A DNA stretch of 59,552 nt from an uncultured Bacteroidales bacterium (GTDB lineage: Bacteria; Bacteroidota; Bacteroidia; Bacteroidales; F082), in NCBI GenBank assembly GCA_905234645.1, contig CAJOIS010000011.1, forward strand, positions 1 through 59,552. The letters run 5' to 3'. Shown here piece after piece: positions 1-9,300 of this stretch. The number at the start of each line of letters is the position of its first letter. The first letter of the stretch is position 1. The position numbers and the translations under genes are program-made. A model generated the notes under the pieces. The model saw only the letters and a list, made by a program, of their open reading frames with translations, did no database searches and was not told the DNA's origin.

Positions 1-132
<132 letters not shown>

Positions 133-201
133 CTAATGTTTTAGTATTGAATGAATTATGAATTTTTAACTCGTTTTCATTCCACTATATGGAATAGGCC
201 G

Positions 202-232
202 CAAAATTAGGTATTCCTTTTTTAATAAACAA
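202..232 (-). promoter_or_regulatory. Bacteroidota promoter for the pyruvate:ferredoxin oxidoreductase gene
   Basis: On the minus strand, TAATTTTG (202-209) matches TAnnTTTG. A TTG (230-232) lies 20 nt upstream. The start codon follows about 73 nt downstream. Confidence 0.6.
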
Positions 233-298
233 CTATAAACCAAATAATTATTTTTTTTACAAAAAACACATTTTTTTCACGCACATTGAAAATATTCG

Positions 299-306
299 TA
301 TTTTTG
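299..306 (+). promoter_or_regulatory. Bacteroidota -7 box for the Cys/His-rich lipoprotein
   Basis: TATTTTTG matches the TAnnTTTG consensus, 51 nt before the ATG at 358. No good -33 TTG is present at the right distance, only a T-run near 271-277. The call rests on the -7 box. Confidence 0.5.
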
Positions 307-357
307 CCGGCTCAAAAACAAGAAAACAATCAAACAACAACATTAAACTAATTAAAA

Positions 358-855
358 ATGAAGAAGTTATTTCTTACTCTCGGTTTAGCCAGCCTCTTTA
401 TGGTGGCTTGCAACAACACTCCTAAGCAAGAAGAACCCGTCGCCGAGCCGGTTCAGGAGCAAACTGAAGTCGTTGAAGAAGAGCACAACTGCCCCATGCA
501 CGCTCTGAAAGAGGAGTATGCCAAGTGGGACGAGATGACCGACGAGGCCAAGGCTGAACTCAACCAGAAGGCTGCCGCTATCTTTGGCGAAATGGATGCC
601 AAGATGGAAGAGATGAAGGCTGCTGGCGAGGAAGTCTGCAAGGAAATTGCCGAGATGACCGAAGAACAGAAGGCCGAGTGCGAAAAGAAGTGCGCTGAGA
701 TGAAGGCTGCTTGGGACAACTTCGACAACATGACTGTTGACGAGCAGAAGGACCTCATTATGAAGCGTCTTGCTGGCTGCAATCACGATGGCGAAAAGCC
801 TTGCTGCAAGCACGAAGGCGAAGAAGGCCACAACTGCGAGCACGCCGCTGAATAA
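358..855 (+). CDS. Small Glu/Lys-rich lipoprotein with a Cys/His-rich tail
   Basis: A 165-residue protein with a lipoprotein signal peptide: MKK start, hydrophobic core, and lipobox FMVAC with the acylated Cys at residue 18. The middle (about residues 45-135) is a very acidic and basic, Ala-rich helical or coiled-coil stretch. It contains single cysteines in HNCPMH, EEVCKE and AECEKKCAE. The last 27 residues are dense in Cys and His (AGCNHDGEKPCCKHEGEEGH, then NCEHAAE). I do not recognise a named family. The Cys/His clusters suggest metal binding or a redox role in the periplasm, which is inference. It is monocistronic, with its own promoter box at 299-306 and a terminator at 881-905. Confidence 0.8.
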   Translation: MKKLFLTLGLASLFMVACNNTPKQEEPVAEPVQEQTEVVEEEHNCPMHALKEEYAKWDEMTDEAKAELNQKAAAIFGEMDAKMEEMKAAGEEVCKEIAEMTEEQKAECEKKCAEMKAAWDNFDNMTVDEQKDLIMKRLAGCNHDGEKPCCKHEGEEGHNCEHAAE

Positions 856-880
856 GTTTCTTATTCCAAACAACAAAAAA

Positions 881-905
881 AGAGGGTTAGCCCTCTTTTT
901 TTTTG
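881..905 (+). terminator. Rho-independent terminator after the lipoprotein gene
   Basis: AGAGGG, a short TTAG loop, then CCCTCT, followed by a run of T. The T-run ends just before the SulP gene. Confidence 0.8.
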
Positions 906-929
906 TCTCTAAGCAGGTTAATACAACAT

Positions 930-2588
930 ATGGCCAAGTTCGATATAAAAGACGTCTTTTATCCCAAGTTTTTCAGCGTGCTGAAGAAGGGATACACCAA
1001 GAAACAATTCACCAAGGATTTGTTCTCCGGTATCATCGTGGGCATCGTGGCTTTACCTTTAGCTATTGCCTTTGCAGTGGCTTCGGGCGTATCGCCCGAG
1101 AAGGGTATCGTCACCGCCATCATCGCCGGCTTCCTGATCGCCCTGCTAGGCGGTAGCCGCGTGCAGATAGGCGGTCCCACAGGGGCTTTCGTAATCATCA
1201 TCTCGGGCATCGTGGCACAATACGGACTCGATGGTCTGATGATTTCCACCATGCTGGCAGGTGTCTTCATGATCATGTTCGGTCTGCTGAAGCTGGGTTC
1301 ACTTCTCCGTTTCATCCCCCATCCCCTTGTGGTGGGCTTCACCAGCGGTATCGCCTTGACCATCTTCTCCACGCAGATCAAAGACGCGCTTGGACTCGAC
1401 ATCGCCAACCCACCCGCGGCTTTTATCGACAAGTGGGCCGTCTATTTCCAAAGTCTCGGCACCATCAATTATTGGGCTTTGGGCATCACCCTTACTACCA
1501 TACTCATTAGTTTGGTCGTCAACAAACTGACCACCAAGATTCCAGGCTCGTTTGTAGCCATCCTGCTGGTTACCGCTGTGGTATCCATTTTCAATATTCC
1601 GGTAACCACCATCGAGAGCATGTTTGGTGAAATCAAGGGCAATTTTACACTTAGCATCCCTGAGATCCATTGGGAGAACTTCAGCCATTACCTGCAACCC
1701 GCTATCACCATTGCCCTTCTGGGTTCTATCGAGTCACTGCTGTCGGCGGTCGTTGCTGACGGTATGATAGGTAGCCATCACCGCAGCAACACCGAGTTGA
1801 TAGCGGAAGGCATCGCCAACGTGGTGACGCCTTTGTTTGGCGGCATTCCTGCTACGGGAGCCATCGCCCGCACCGCCACCAACATCAAGAACGGAGGCCG
1901 CACCCCCATTGCGGGCATCGTCCACACCATCACCTTGTTGCTCATCATGCTCTGTTTGGGCAACTATGCCAAACTGATTCCCATGTCGTGCCTCGCAGGT
2001 ATCCTTATCGTAGTGGCCTACAACATGAGTGAATGGCGCAGTTTCCGCTCCATCCTTCGTGGCTCGGCTTACGATATCATCATCTTGTTAGTCACCTTCT
2101 TCCTCACCGTGCTGGTCGACCTGACCGTCGCCATCGAGATTGGCATTGTGTTGGCCTCGTTGATGTTTATGAAGCGTATGGCCGACAATGGTGAGGCCGT
2201 CCTGATGAACGACTTGGACACCAACACGATAGAAGACTACGACGACATCCCGGATGGTATCGGCATTTACGAGATCAGCGGTCCCTTCTTCTTTGGTGCT
2301 GCCAAGAAGTTCAGTGAGGTGCTGAAAGTGCGCCGCGATGACAATAAGATTCTCATCATTCGTATGCGACACGTGCCCTTTATGGACGAGACGGGTGAGC
2401 GCAACTTCCTCGAAGCCATCAAGTCGCTACAAGGCGAGAACAAGAAGATCATCCTCTCGGGTGTGCAGCCCCAGGTGCGCAAGTCATTAGACAAGTGCCG
2501 CATCTCCTTCCTCGTCGGCAAGGCTAACATCCACGACAACTTCGATGCTGCCTTGGCCCATGCCAAAGAGGTGCTGGAGACAGCGTAG
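930..2588 (+). CDS. SulP-family anion transporter with STAS domain
   Basis: A 552-residue inner-membrane protein. The N-terminal two thirds has the many hydrophobic segments of the SulP (SLC26) family, including a family-typical stretch near residue 70 (SRVQIGGPTGAFVIIISGIV). The C-terminal part (about residues 440-552) is a cytoplasmic STAS domain (GIGIYEISGPFFFGAAKKF). Family members carry sulfate, bicarbonate or other anions; the substrate cannot be read from the sequence. An in-frame TTG at 903 lies inside the T-run of the preceding terminator, so the ATG at 930 (MAKFDIKDV) is the better start. The gene stands alone between a terminator and the ruvA promoter. Confidence 0.9.
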   Translation: MAKFDIKDVFYPKFFSVLKKGYTKKQFTKDLFSGIIVGIVALPLAIAFAVASGVSPEKGIVTAIIAGFLIALLGGSRVQIGGPTGAFVIIISGIVAQYGLDGLMISTMLAGVFMIMFGLLKLGSLLRFIPHPLVVGFTSGIALTIFSTQIKDALGLDIANPPAAFIDKWAVYFQSLGTINYWALGITLTTILISLVVNKLTTKIPGSFVAILLVTAVVSIFNIPVTTIESMFGEIKGNFTLSIPEIHWENFSHYLQPAITIALLGSIESLLSAVVADGMIGSHHRSNTELIAEGIANVVTPLFGGIPATGAIARTATNIKNGGRTPIAGIVHTITLLLIMLCLGNYAKLIPMSCLAGILIVVAYNMSEWRSFRSILRGSAYDIIILLVTFFLTVLVDLTVAIEIGIVLASLMFMKRMADNGEAVLMNDLDTNTIEDYDDIPDGIGIYEISGPFFFGAAKKFSEVLKVRRDDNKILIIRMRHVPFMDETGERNFLEAIKSLQGENKKIILSGVQPQVRKSLDKCRISFLVGKANIHDNFDAALAHAKEVLETA

Positions 2589-2596
2589 AGGTCACG

Positions 2597-2646
2597 ACGA
2601 ACCTTAGGCGTACCTTAGACGAACCTTAGGCGAAGCGTAGGCGAAA
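2597..2646 (+). repeat. Short imperfect tandem repeat downstream of the SulP gene
   Basis: The words CGAACCTTAGGCG, CGTACCTTAGACGAACC and GCGTAGGCGAAA recur several times as variants of one roughly 13-nt unit built on CGAACCTTAGG. The block lies between the SulP stop codon and the ruvA promoter. No function is assigned. Confidence 0.5.
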
Positions 2647-2672
2647 TTTGTAGCAGGAAAACTTTACAATAG

Positions 2673-2705
2673 TTGCTTTCCCAATCCTAATTTTTTGTAT
2701 TTTTG
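2673..2705 (+). promoter_or_regulatory. Promoter of the ruvA-sprA segment
   Basis: TTG at 2673-2675 and TATTTTTG at 2698-2705, spacing 22 nt, followed by GCAG. This is a near-consensus Bacteroidota promoter, 24 nt upstream of the ruvA ATG. Confidence 0.75.
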
Positions 2706-2729
2706 CAGTTTGATACAAACTGCCCCGAA

Positions 2730-3311
2730 ATGTATGCCTTCATCTCTGGCAAAATAGCCGAAAAATCACCGACTTACGTTGTCCTCGACAACCACGGCAT
2801 CGGCTATTGCATCAACATCACCCTTAACACCTTCACCGCCATCGGCGAGAAGGAAGAAGTGCAACTCTTCGTCCACGAGCAGATCCTCGAAGACGCCCAC
2901 AACCTCTTTGGCTTTTTCACCGCCAAGGAACGCGACCTCTTTGAATTGCTCATCTCCGTGTCGGGTGTGGGATGCAACACGGCAAGACTTATCCTCAGCT
3001 CATTGACCGTCAACGAGTTGAGTACCGCCATCGCCAATGACGACGTGAAGACCATTCAAGCCGTGAAAGGCATCGGAGCCAAGACCGCCCAACGCATCGT
3101 CATCGACCTGAAAGACAAGCTGAAGAAAACCGATTTCCAGACCGAAATTTTCGCGGCACCAAACAATACAATCAAGAATGAAGCGTTATCAGCATTGACG
3201 ATATTGGGCTTCAGCAAAGCGGCCGTCGACAAAGCACTCGACAAACTGCTCAAGCAGATGCCCGACGCTAACGTCGAAACCCTGATCAAAGAAGCACTTA
3301 AAATATTGTAA
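2730..3311 (+). CDS. ruvA: Holliday junction branch-migration protein RuvA
   Basis: A 193-residue protein starting MYAFISGKIAEKSPTYVVLD. The N-terminal OB fold (NHGIGYCINI, residues about 21-30) is followed by helix-hairpin-helix motifs (SVSGVGCNTARLILSSL and VKGIGAKTAQRIVIDLKDKL) and a small C-terminal domain (EALSALTILGFSKAAVDKAL). RuvA binds Holliday junctions as a tetramer and recruits the RuvB helicase. An upstream in-frame TTG at 2703 falls inside the promoter -7 box and is rejected as a start. The sprA ATG follows 21 nt after the stop, so the two are probably co-transcribed, as is common in this phylum. Confidence 0.95.
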   Translation: MYAFISGKIAEKSPTYVVLDNHGIGYCINITLNTFTAIGEKEEVQLFVHEQILEDAHNLFGFFTAKERDLFELLISVSGVGCNTARLILSSLTVNELSTAIANDDVKTIQAVKGIGAKTAQRIVIDLKDKLKKTDFQTEIFAAPNNTIKNEALSALTILGFSKAAVDKALDKLLKQMPDANVETLIKEALKIL

Positions 3312-3332
3312 ACCTGCATTTTGAAAGACAAA

Positions 3333-6300
3333 ATGAAACGACATATATTCCCCTTCCTGCTCCCGATGCTGTTCGCGTTGTTTTTCGCCCGAACGGCCTC
3401 GGCGGGCATCTATGACATCTTCTACACCGCCCCATATGCCGTCGAACCCGACACGACGAAGCTGGTCTACCCCATCCCTGTCGGCACGGGCGACCCCATG
3501 CAAGACCTCTATAACCAATCGCCTTTCTACCTCAGCGACCCCGACAACTTCAACACCGAAATCATCTACGACCCGCTCACGGGACAATATACCTTCAAAC
3601 GCCGCATCGGCGAGTTCTACTACGACACCCCTGCCACGCTGACCCAAAGCGAATATTTCGATTACCAGAACAAAAAAGGCATCCAGCAATACTGGAAGGA
3701 ACGCCGTAGCCAAAACTCTCGTTCCACCACCAACGGCAACTCCATCATCCCGCCGATCTATGTCGGCAGCAAGGCCTTCGAAACCATCTTCGGCAGCAAC
3801 ACTATCGACATCCGCCCACAAGGCTCCGTCGACCTCACATTCGGCTTTAAACACAGCTACCGCGACGACCCCTCTCTGAGCGAACGCCGCAAAAGCCATA
3901 ACGACTTCATCTTCGAACAAGACATCCAACTTAACGTGATGGCCAAAATCGGAGATAAGATCAACTTCAACATCAACAAGAACACCAAGGCGACATTCAG
4001 CTACCAGGACAAGCTCGCACTGAAATATGAAGGCAAAGAAGACGAAATCTTACAACTGATCGAAGCCGGTAACGTCAGCTTCCCGCTCAACAGCACCCTC
4101 ATCACAGGTACGCAACAGCTGTTCGGTATCAAGACCAAGCTGAAGTTCGGCAACACCACCATCTCGTCCATCGTCTCTTACCAAGAGAGTGAATCGCAAA
4201 ACATCACCGTGCAAGGCGGTGCACAAACCAACGAGTTCAACATCAACTGCCTGGACTACGAAGAAAACCGCCACTTCTTCCTGAGCCAATATTTCCGCGA
4301 CCAGTTTGAAGCCGCACTGTCGACCCTGCCCACGGTGACCTCGAGCGTCAACATCACCAAGATCGAGGTGTGGATCACCAACACCAACACTTCGACGCAA
4401 AACACCCGTAACATCCTTGCGTTGAACGACTTGGGCGAAGGCAAAGACGAATGGATCTACAGCTCGGAAGTCATGCCCACCAGCAGCAAGGTGTATCCGC
4501 GCAATGCGGCCAACAACATGCTGACCCGCATGGACACCACCCAAATCCGCAACATCAGCTCGGTGACCAACTACATGACGAACGACCCGTTGCGCATCGG
4601 CAGGTCGGGCTACATGGTCTCAGGCCGTGACTTCGAGAAGGTCGAGAATGCACGCCGCTTAAGCCCCACCGAATACTCGCTGAACTCGAAGTTGGGTTTC
4701 ATCTCCTTGAACGTGACACTCAACTCCAACCAAACGCTGGCCGTCGCCTACCAATACACCATCGTAGGTTCCAACGAGGTCTATCAAGTGGGTGAGTTCT
4801 CAGACCAAGGCATCAACACACCCAAGGTGTTGGTGGCCAAGCTCCTGAAAGGCACCACGGTAAACACCAAGATGCCCATCTGGAACCTGATGATGAAGAA
4901 CGTTTACAACATCAGGGCCTTCCAAGTCAGCTCCAGCGATTTCATGCTGAACATCTTCTACAACGGCAACTCCAACAGCACGCCTTACGGCTATTTCACC
5001 GAAGGCAGCGTGAAAGGCGTTTCCTTGCTCCACCTGATGGGTCTCGATAACCTGACCTCACAAAATAACCCCATCGCAGGTGGTGACGGCGTGTTCGACT
5101 TCATCGACCATGCCAACACCCAAGGCGGTACCATCAACGCGGCAAACGGCCGCATCTTCTTCCCCGTGCTGGAGCCTTTCGGCAAGCACATCCGCGAGAA
5201 GGTCTTCCCCGACGAACCCGACCTGGCCAACAAATACGCCTACGACTCCTTGTACACGATGACGAAGACCTCGGCAGAACAATACTCCGAGAAGAACAAG
5301 TTCAGCCTGAAAGGCTACTATTCGTCGCAGTCGGGCAGCGAGATCAGCCTCAACGCCATGAATGTGGCACAAGGCTCGGTGACCGTCACCGCTGGCGGCG
5401 TTCAACTCGTCGAAAACGTCGACTACACCGTCGACTATACCCTCGGCCGTGTCACCATCATCAACGAAGGCGTCCTCAACTCGGGCACACCGATTAACAT
5501 CTCCTTGGAGTCGAACTCGGGCTTCAGCGCCATCAAGAAGACCTTCCTCGGTACCCGAATCGAACATGAATTCAGCCGCGACTTCCACATCGGCGGTACG
5601 GTGCTGTACCTCGGCGAGAAGTCGTACACCCAAAAGATCAATTACGGCGAGGAAGCCATCGCCAACACCATCTATGGCGCCGACCTCAGCTACAACACCG
5701 AGGCGCGTTGGCTGACGACCCTCATCGACGCCTTGCCCGGCATCGAGACCAAGGCTCCATCACGCATCAGAATCGATGGCGAGTTCGCCCGCTTCATCCC
5801 CGGCCTCTCACGGTCGGCGAGCGAGCCTGGTACTTCTTATATCGACGACTTCGAAGGCGCCAAGTCGACCATCGACCTCCGCCTGCCCACGCTGTGGTAC
5901 ATGGCCAGCACGCCGCAAAACCAAACCGACCTCTTCCCCGAAGCGGCAGCCAACACTGGCCTCAACTACGGCAAGAACCGCGCCCGCCTGTCGTGGTACG
6001 TTATCGATAACTCCATCTTCTACGACCGCAACTACAACTACAGGCCATCCAACATCACCAACGACGAACTCTCGAGGCACACTGTGCGTCAGGTACTTGA
6101 GACGGAGCTCTTCCCCACCAAGGACATCGCTGCCGGCACCCAGACCAACATGTCGGTGCTCAACCTGGCCTATTATCCCGAAGAACGTGGCCCCTACAAC
6201 TACGACGTCAACCCCACCCCCTACTCCGCCGGTATCAACGCCGAAGGCAAACTCAACGACCCCAAGAGCCGTTGGGCAGGTATCATGCGTAAGATGGAGT

Positions 6301-9300
6301 CGACCGACTTCGAGGCCACCAACATCGAATACATCGAGTTCTGGCTCATGGATCCCTTCGCCGAAGAAGAATACGCCAACAACCCCGGCAAGCTCTACAT
6401 TAACCTCGGCGACGTCTCGGAAGACATCCTGCGCGATGGTAGGAAGTTCTACGAAAACGGCATGCCCACCTCCTCCCGCGTGGAGAATGTGGACACCACC
6501 ATCTGGGGTCGCGTACCTACCATGCAAGACCTCGTAGGCACCTTCAACAACTCCTCCGAAGCCCGTCAATACCAAGACATCGGCTATGACGGCCTCCGCG
6601 ACGAGGACGAACGCAGCTTCTTCGCCAACAACTACCTCAACGTCATCAGAGACCGCTTCGGCGAGGCCTCCGAAGCCTATGCCCAAGCCTATGATGACCC
6701 GTCGAGCGACAACTACCACTATTTCCGCTCCACGGAATGGGACCGCGACGACATCCACACCAGCCTGCTCGAGCGCTACAAGAACTTCGCCAACCCCGAG
6801 GGCAACTCACCCTCCGACATCCAACAGTCGGAAAGCTATACCACCAGCAACTCCACGCTGCCCAACGCCGAAGACATCAACAGCGATAACACCTTGAGCG
6901 AGTCGGAACGCTATTACCAATATGTCATCGACATCGACCCGGCTAAGATGGTCGTAGGAGAAAACCACATCTCCGACATTTTCCACGCCTCCAGCATCGC
7001 GCTGCCCAACAACACCGTCGGCAGCTGCACCTGGTACCAGTTCCGCATCCCCATCAAGCAGCCCGACAGGGTCGTCGGCCATATCGACGACTTCTCGTCC
7101 ATCCGCTTCATGCGTATGTTCGTCACCGACTTCGAGCGTCCTATCGTGCTGCGTTTCGCCACCCTCGACCTTGTGAAGGGCGAATGGCGAACCTATTCGC
7201 AGAGCATCCAAGCGCCTGGCGAATACGAGCCTAACGATATCAACAACGCCACCACGTTCGACATCTCGGCCGTCAGCATCGACGAGAACAGCCGCCGCGA
7301 GCCTGTCCCCTATGTCATCCCGCCTGGCATCCTCCAAGAGAAAGTCATCGGTACCACCCAAGTGACCCGTATCAACGAGCAGTCGCTGCAGATGACGGTG
7401 CAGAACCTCGTGGACGGTGACGGACGCGCCATCTACAAGACCGCCGACTTCGACTTCCGACAATACAAATACCTGAAGATGTTCGTCCATGCTGAAGCCG
7501 CCCACGAAGACAGCCCCCTCGAGGACCAAGACCTCACCGTCTTCATGCGCCTCGGCTCCGACTTCACCGAGAACTACTACGAATACGAAGTGCCGCTGAA
7601 GGTAACACCTTGGGGAACGGCTTATACCAACAAAGACGCCATCTGGCCCGAAATCAACAACCTGGACATCAAGTTGGAAGACCTCGTCGAGGTGAAGACC
7701 CACCGCAACGAAGCCATGAACCAGCCTAACAGCAACGTCAGGCTCAACTACATCTACTCCGAAAAGGTGAAGAAAGGCACCGTCGACGGCTTGGACTACT
7801 ACCACACCATCAAGGTGATCGGTAACCCCAACATCAGCGATGTGGAAGCCATGATGATCGGTATCCGCAACCCGAAACGCCAGAACCTTGCCGATGTCGA
7901 CGACGGACAACCCAAGAGCGCCGTGGTGTGGGTCAACGAGCTGCGCCTCACCGACCTCAACAGCAACGGTGGCATCGCCGCCACAGGACGCTTTGAGGCC
8001 ACCCTCGCCGACCTGGGCCGCGTGACCGTCAACGGCACCTACAGCTCCGCCAGCTTCGGCGCCCTCGACAGCCGTATCACCAACAACACCTTCGAGGCCA
8101 ACTCATCGTTCAACGTCAGCACCGACCTCGAACTGGGCAAGTTCTTCGAGAACACCGGCCTTAAGATCCCCATGCATATCGACTACGGCGAGAACAACAT
8201 CACGCCGCTCTATAACCCCTATGACCCCGACATCAAGTTGACCGACGCCATGGCCCTCATGGATGACGACGAAAGAAAGGAATTCCGTTCCACCATCCAC
8301 GACTTCACGCGCCATAAGAACATCAACTTCATGAACGTCAGGAAGGAACGCGTACAAAAGAAACGCAACAAGGAAGAAGATCCCAAGCCTGAAAACCCAC
8401 GTGACCCCAACCGCTCTTTAAGCGGCCGTGGCAACGCCCCAAAAGTCCACTTCTACGACCTTGAGAACTTCAACCTCTCCTTCTCGTATGCCGAGACCTT
8501 CCAGGAGAACACCGATATCAAGTACTACCTGACCAAGGCTTACCGTGGCGGCTTAGGCTACAACTACGCCGGCAATCCCAAGAACGTGACGCCGTTTGCC
8601 AAGGCCAAATGGGCCTCCAAACCCGCCATGCAGATCTTCAAGGACATCAATTTCTACTACGCCCCAAAGAGCATCACCTTCAACACCGAGATGTACCGCT
8701 ACTATTCGGAACGTGAGATGCGCAACAAGAGCGGCGGCGAGATCATCATCACCCCGACCTTCTCGAAACAATGGGATTGGACCCGCAATTACCAGTTCCG
8801 CTATGACCTCACCCGCGCCCTCACCTTCGACTACTCGGCACAAGCTCAGGCTTACATCTACGAACCCGCCGGCTATGTCGACAAGGAGCAAGACCCCGAG
8901 ACATGGCAACTCAACCGCGACACCATCAAAAACGAATTGATCCATCTGGGCTCGATGTCACGATTCCAGCAGAACATCAACGCCAGCTACACGCTGCCCA
9001 TCAACAAGATCCCGATCTTCAACTGGATCAACGCCAGCGCCAACTACCAAGGCACCTACGAATGGATCGCCTCGGCACAATACATCCAGTCACGCTTGGG
9101 CAACACCATCAACAACTCCAACAACATCCAGGGCAATGCCACCCTCGACTTCACAAAGCTGTACAACAAGGTGCCTTACCTGAAGACCATCAATACGCCA
9201 CAACGCCGCAACAACCAAGGCAACCGTGGCGGCAAAGGCGGTCGTGGCGGCAAAGACGGTGAAGGCGACGAAAGCGTCTCCGACTCCACCAAGACCAAGG

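Noticed and set aside
903..929. TTG start for the SulP transporter
   Set aside because: The TTG lies in the T-run of the upstream terminator; the ATG at 930 gives a normal SulP N-terminus.
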